NCBI GenBank assembly: GCA_037138855.1
Contig: JBAXHO010000070.1
Coordinates: 1 to 8,448 of the forward strand
Length of the DNA stretch: 8,448 nucleotides
Direction of reading: 5' to 3'
From: JBAXHO01 sp037138855
Lineage (GTDB): Bacteria > Patescibacteriota > Dojkabacteria > B142 > OLB20
Positions 5,583-8,448 of this stretch are shown here, piece by piece. The number at the start of each line of letters is the position of its first letter. Positions within the stretch are counted from its first letter, which is position 1. The notes under the pieces are model-generated. The model was not told where the DNA came from and did not search any database. It saw nothing but the letters and a program-made list of their open reading frames with translations. A program made the translations under genes and the position numbers.

Positions 5583-6596
5583 ATGTTTAAACCAACTTAC
5601 AAGCTGACTTCAGAAATTTTAAAAAATATTGGTATAATTGAACGTTTATATGGTCAGCTTGAAGGAATGCAAATTCCTGCAAGTTTATTGTTGAATTTGA
5701 AACGAGATAATCTTGTACAATCAGCATATTCTTCAAACAGTATTGAAGGTAATCCATTGACACATATTGAAGTAACAAATCTTATTTTAGGTGGCATAAT
5801 ACCAACTAATCGAGATGAAAGAGAAGTAAAAAATTACTTTGATATTCTGCAAACTCTCGATAAAAAAGTGAGTGATAAATTTAATTTAGAAGAAATTTTG
5901 GCTATCCATATGCACCTAATGACAGGAGTTAACAATGAGATAGCTGGTAAAGTTAGGAGTAATGAAGTAATAATCGGATATAAAGATGTTATTTCTGGCA
6001 ATTTAGTGGTTAAACACAACCCGCCATTTCACGATGAAAATAAAATCAAATCAGCACTAAAAGAATTATTTACTTGGGCAAGTAATAGTAATGAGATGGC
6101 AATGATCACAGCAGGTATTTACCATCACCAATTTGTATATCTCCACCCATTTACTGATGGTAATGGCAGAGTATGTCGTCTTACTACTGCATTACTTTTA
6201 TTAAAAAGTAAATATCAAATCAACAAATATTTTGTCCTAGATGATTATTACGATATTGACAGAGACCAGTATTCGGACAAATTACATTCAGCAGATCAAG
6301 GTGATAAGACAGAGTGGCTGGAATACTTTACTGAAGGCGTGAAGTATTCATTGCAAAGTGCTTTGGCAAAGATTGAGAAAGGACTGAGTAGAAGTACAAT
6401 TGACGTAAGACCAACCACAAGAGAAACAGACGTTTTAAACCTGATGCAACAATTTCGAGAAATGAAAACCAGTGATCTGGCCAAAGAACTAAGCTTGTCC
6501 AGACAACAAGCCTTCAATCTACTACGAAATCTTGTTGAAAAGGGATATTTAGAAAGTGTTGGAAAACGCAAAAATAGATACTATGTTTTGAAATGA
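5583..6596 (+). CDS. Fic family protein (predicted AMP transferase) with C-terminal winged helix
   Basis: Fic proteins typically transfer AMP from ATP to hydroxyls of target proteins. The active-site motif is complete: HPFTDGNGRVCR (188-199), with catalytic His188, Gly193-Asn194-Gly195 and Arg196. An inhibitory helix with the S/T-x-x-x-E-G/N pattern lies N-terminal to it (Ser51, Glu55, Gly56 in SNSIEGN), which makes this a class II, self-inhibited Fic protein whose Glu55 should contact Arg199. Residues 281-337 form a winged helix-turn-helix (MKTSDLAKELSLSRQQAFNL is the core), so it may bind DNA, plausibly the repeats at its own promoter. Size (337) and layout match the common bacterial Fic-plus-HTH group. 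There is no antitoxin gene beside it, as expected when inhibition is built in. The ATG at 5583 follows the promoter directly. It is convergent with the Nudix-like gene downstream. The target is unknown. Confidence 0.94.
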   Translation: MFKPTYKLTSEILKNIGIIERLYGQLEGMQIPASLLLNLKRDNLVQSAYSSNSIEGNPLTHIEVTNLILGGIIPTNRDEREVKNYFDILQTLDKKVSDKFNLEEILAIHMHLMTGVNNEIAGKVRSNEVIIGYKDVISGNLVVKHNPPFHDENKIKSALKELFTWASNSNEMAMITAGIYHHQFVYLHPFTDGNGRVCRLTTALLLLKSKYQINKYFVLDDYYDIDRDQYSDKLHSADQGDKTEWLEYFTEGVKYSLQSALAKIEKGLSRSTIDVRPTTRETDVLNLMQQFREMKTSDLAKELSLSRQQAFNLLRNLVEKGYLESVGKRKNRYYVLK

Positions 6597-6657
6597 AATT
6601 GATAACAAGGAGCACCTTTAAATTTAATCAAAATGAAAGCTTTATTCATGTCAGATT

Positions 6658-6671
6658 TTAAATTAATTTAA
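6658..6671. repeat. 14-base A/T palindrome between convergent genes
   Basis: TTAAATTAATTTAA is a perfect palindrome in the 112-base gap between the ends of the Fic and Nudix-like genes. It could help end transcription from both sides, but it has no G/C pairs and no clean loop, so a terminator role is weakly supported. I saw no better terminator in this gap. Confidence 0.2.
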
Positions 6672-6708
6672 GAAATTGCCACTATTTGTCAGAATCAACT
6701 AGCCATAT

Positions 6709-7140
6709 TTACATTTTATGCTTAGCAATTCTCCTTACCAGAAATGGTACCATCGCGAAGCCTTGAGCTAAATATGCTGCAATATTTTCCGCAAATTGAT
6801 ATTTGCCAATTTCAAAGGAACTAATCCAACGAGCCTCGGAACTAAAGACTGATTCCACCTTGGCCTCAGCAAGAAAGATCAAGACCAATTCAGCATTTTT
6901 TTGCAGCTTGCTGGTGATTAGCGCTACATTCATTTTAATATCAACTCCTGTCTGAGCTACTACAATTTGTTGTAATTTTTGCTGGATCACGTTTACACTT
7001 TCATAATCAGCTTCATCTAGATCCAACCTACCTCCAGGGATTGTCCAGTTATTTTCTGAATCTGATTGAAGAATCAGTATTTTACCATCAGATACAATGA
7101 TTGCTTTGAGAATTATTGTAAATTGTAAATTACTAGCCAT
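6709..7140 (-). CDS. Nudix-fold protein with degenerate catalytic box (probable pseudo-enzyme)
   Basis: The start of this 143-residue protein has the Nudix look: a strand (LKAIIVSDGKILILQ), then NNWTIPGGRLDLDE (30-43), where W-x-x-P-G-G-x-L-x-x-x-E is typical. The rest of the box has decayed. Where REUxEExGU should follow, the chain reads QQIVVAQTGV (58-67... last Gly at 65), with none of the three metal-binding Glu or the Arg, and the stretch from Glu43 to that Gly is about 7 residues too long. It therefore probably cannot hydrolyse nucleotides but may bind one or act as a partner. The C-terminal half (residues 80 on) has no motif I know, with basic residues at the very end. It begins 3 bases after the stop of the DUF853 ATPase gene, with no Shine-Dalgarno, so the two are probably coupled. 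The substitutions are spread over one helix, so a sequencing error does not explain them. Confidence 0.85.
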   Translation of the reverse strand: MASNLQFTIILKAIIVSDGKILILQSDSENNWTIPGGRLDLDEADYESVNVIQQKLQQIVVAQTGVDIKMNVALITSKLQKNAELVLIFLAEAKVESVFSSEARWISSFEIGKYQFAENIAAYLAQGFAMVPFLVRRIAKHKM

Positions 7141-7143
7141 TGA

Positions 7144-8397
7144 TTACTGATTCAACAAAACAACTAAAAATAACGCCAAGCACATCATCAACACACAGAA
7201 TCCCAATATCGCTAAAATAATTATCAAGAACGATTTGATTTCCTTATTTCTTTTTCTTACTTTGCGATTCACTATCTGTTCTTCTTTATGCTCCATGAAG
7301 GTATTAATTTGCCAGTTACCACCTCGTGATACTGAGATATTATCTAGAGGAGTGCCCAAATCTAATTTTTGGGAATTAGTTTTTTGATTATAAAATAATT
7401 TCAACTGCGGATCACTAAATTTACTAAGTTCAGCCAAAGAAATCGCATCCATAAAGCTTAGCGGTGGAAAAAGTACTGTTTTAACTGGCGGTAATAAAAC
7501 ACCAGCTTCATTCAATGTGGAAATAAAAGCAGTTCCAATGGCGAGTGATTTTACTTCTTCACCTAATTGATAAAATTCGCTTTGAGGAAATGATTCTACT
7601 ACACCTTTGATTTGCTGCAATTCTTTCAAAGAAAATGCCCGCAAGGCAAACTGAATTTTCAATCCTAATTGCTCGAGAATCTTTTCCGGAATATCATCAG
7701 CATTTTGGGTATTAAAAATAATGCCTACGCCTTTGGAACGAATCTGTTTTAAGATTGTCACGATCAATTCTACTAACTTGGGATTTGCATTATCAAAGAT
7801 TTGGTGTGCTTCATCAATGAAGATCACTAATTTTGGTTTAGTCACATTACCTACTTCAGGAAGATCATTATATAATTTACTGAGAAAAAAAGAGACCAGA
7901 TTGCCTGCATTAAAACGTTGCTTTTGATAATTCTGCAACCAAAGGATATTAATTGCTTTACCCAAAAAATCATTACAATTGAATTCTGGTTCACCAAAAA
8001 ATTGCTCAAAATCACTAAACTCTAAATTATCAATTTTTCGGACAATCACTCCCAAGCTTTCTTTACTTGAACCAATTGCTTTTTCAGGATATTTAATTAA
8101 ATAGAGTAGTAACTCTTTCAAAGTTTTCAAATCCGGAATGGACTTCTTCTGATCACGGGCATATTTAATCAGTGAACCTAGATGACTTTCTTGAGTGGCA
8201 TTGAGTTCCAGTAATTTTGCAAGTACCACGTAATCTGTATTATCAAGATCAACCCGAAAATTTATTAATCCCGGAGCACTGCCCCAATAATTAGTCTGAA
8301 AACTTTCTGGAATAAATGAATAATTCAATTGCTCGGCTCGTGTCTTAACTTTTTCAGCTTCACCAGGCTGGCTAAATCCGGACATATCGCCCTTCAC
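7144..8397 (-). CDS. HerA-like P-loop ATPase, DUF853/YjgR family, 5'-interrupted, with C-terminal membrane anchor
   Basis: This frame holds most of a DUF853 (YjgR-like) ATPase of the HerA/FtsK superfamily, thought to form hexamers that move on or pump a polymer such as DNA. Family landmarks in order are KGDMSGFSQPG at the start, LLELNATQESHL (62-73), FFGEP (133-137), LPEVGNVTKPKL, Walker B VIFIDEAH (191-198, Asp195 and Glu196), and then IRSKGVGIIFNTQN, ADDIPEKILEQLG and FALRAF. The Walker A loop is absent because the GTG at 8397 falls inside the usual ADVKGDLSG motif; the missing N-terminus reads in another frame toward the right edge. So 8397 is probably not a true start. The C-terminus is unusual: after a basic stretch (about 378-388) comes one hydrophobic helix (about 389-415) ending at the last residue, a likely tail anchor with the ATPase in the cytosol. 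The downstream Nudix-like gene starts 3 bases after its stop. Confidence 0.88.
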   Translation of the reverse strand: MKGDMSGFSQPGEAEKVKTRAEQLNYSFIPESFQTNYWGSAPGLINFRVDLDNTDYVVLAKLLELNATQESHLGSLIKYARDQKKSIPDLKTLKELLLYLIKYPEKAIGSSKESLGVIVRKIDNLEFSDFEQFFGEPEFNCNDFLGKAINILWLQNYQKQRFNAGNLVSFFLSKLYNDLPEVGNVTKPKLVIFIDEAHQIFDNANPKLVELIVTILKQIRSKGVGIIFNTQNADDIPEKILEQLGLKIQFALRAFSLKELQQIKGVVESFPQSEFYQLGEEVKSLAIGTAFISTLNEAGVLLPPVKTVLFPPLSFMDAISLAELSKFSDPQLKLFYNQKTNSQKLDLGTPLDNISVSRGGNWQINTFMEHKEEQIVNRKVRKRNKEIKSFLIIILAILGFCVLMMCLALFLVVLLNQ

Positions 8398-8448
8398 TGC
8401 TGTCCGCTAAAAGTTTCACTTTAATCCCGAAATAAATCGAGCTGTAAG
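8372..8448 (-). pseudogene. Upstream frame of the interrupted DUF853 ATPase (partial, frameshifted)
   Basis: Read leftward from the right edge, this frame gives YSSIYFGIKVKLLAD, then runs out of family similarity and stops at TAG (8374-8372). KVKLLAD ends exactly where DUF853 proteins read (G)VPVFMAD before VKGDLSG, and VKGDMSG follows in the neighbouring frame. Skipping one base (giving ADS-VKGD) or removing four bases, AGCA at 8398-8401 of the plus strand read in reverse, restores one continuous chain. The main frame has its own stop (TAG, 8409-8407) just upstream, so neither frame alone spans the site. Either the gene is broken, a read or assembly error added a base, or ribosomes shift frame here. 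Confidence 0.65.

Noticed and set aside
6296..6571. Open frame of 91 codons on the minus strand
   Set aside because: It is opposite the Fic winged-helix region; the Fic frame explains the coding signal and the other frame has no motif.
5583..6596. Fic gene as a toxin needing a separate antitoxin
   Set aside because: The inhibitory S-x-x-x-E-G helix is inside the protein and no small partner gene lies beside it.
7721..7927. Open frame of 68 codons on the plus strand
   Set aside because: It is antisense to the Walker B region of the DUF853 ATPase, whose conservation accounts for the open frame.

Overview
The window is low-GC bacterial DNA, roughly one third G+C by eye. It is densely coded with short intergenic gaps, and shows no rRNA, tRNA, CRISPR array, insertion sequence or phage gene. 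TAA, TAG and TGA all end recognisable genes, and one TGA sits in a tight ATGA overlap, so the standard bacterial code applies and TGA is not reassigned. Few genes have a Shine-Dalgarno sequence. The mix of small enzymes, a divergent HU-like protein and unfamiliar proteins would fit a reduced-genome lineage such as the Candidate Phyla Radiation (Patescibacteria). That placement is an impression, not a demonstration.

Left part (1-2466): a possible 3' end of a gene enters at the left edge. A minus-strand gene for an unrecognised 383-residue protein follows; its N-terminus looks like an ADP-ribosyltransferase fold. It is divergent from a two-gene plus-strand operon: a 213-residue protein with a degenerate HU/IHF-type DNA-binding domain, then a canonical Nudix hydrolase coupled to it by a 4-base stop/start overlap. 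The 66-base divergent gap holds two TATAAT boxes, each 6-8 bases before an ATG, so both transcripts are predicted to be leaderless, with overlapping -35 elements.

Middle (2467-5458): an MFS-type transporter, a GNAT acetyltransferase and an APH-fold kinase related to hygromycin B phosphotransferase, all on the plus strand. They read as an accessory group for small-molecule modification and export, but nothing shows that they act together.

Right part (5459-8448): a class II Fic protein with a C-terminal winged helix is preceded by a near-consensus sigma-70 promoter and three copies of a TTGACA-centred repeat, suggesting self-regulation. Convergent to it is a minus-strand operon: a HerA-like P-loop ATPase of the DUF853/YjgR family, with an unusual C-terminal membrane anchor, followed after 3 bases by a Nudix-fold protein whose catalytic box has decayed. 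The ATPase is interrupted: its first part reads in another frame off the right edge, and skipping one net base near 8397-8402 joins it to the main frame.

The most interesting points are the interrupted, membrane-anchored DUF853 ATPase paired with a pseudo-Nudix protein, the HU-like protein with a base-stripped DNA-binding arm coupled to an active-looking Nudix enzyme, and the shared leaderless promoter region. None proves a new system.
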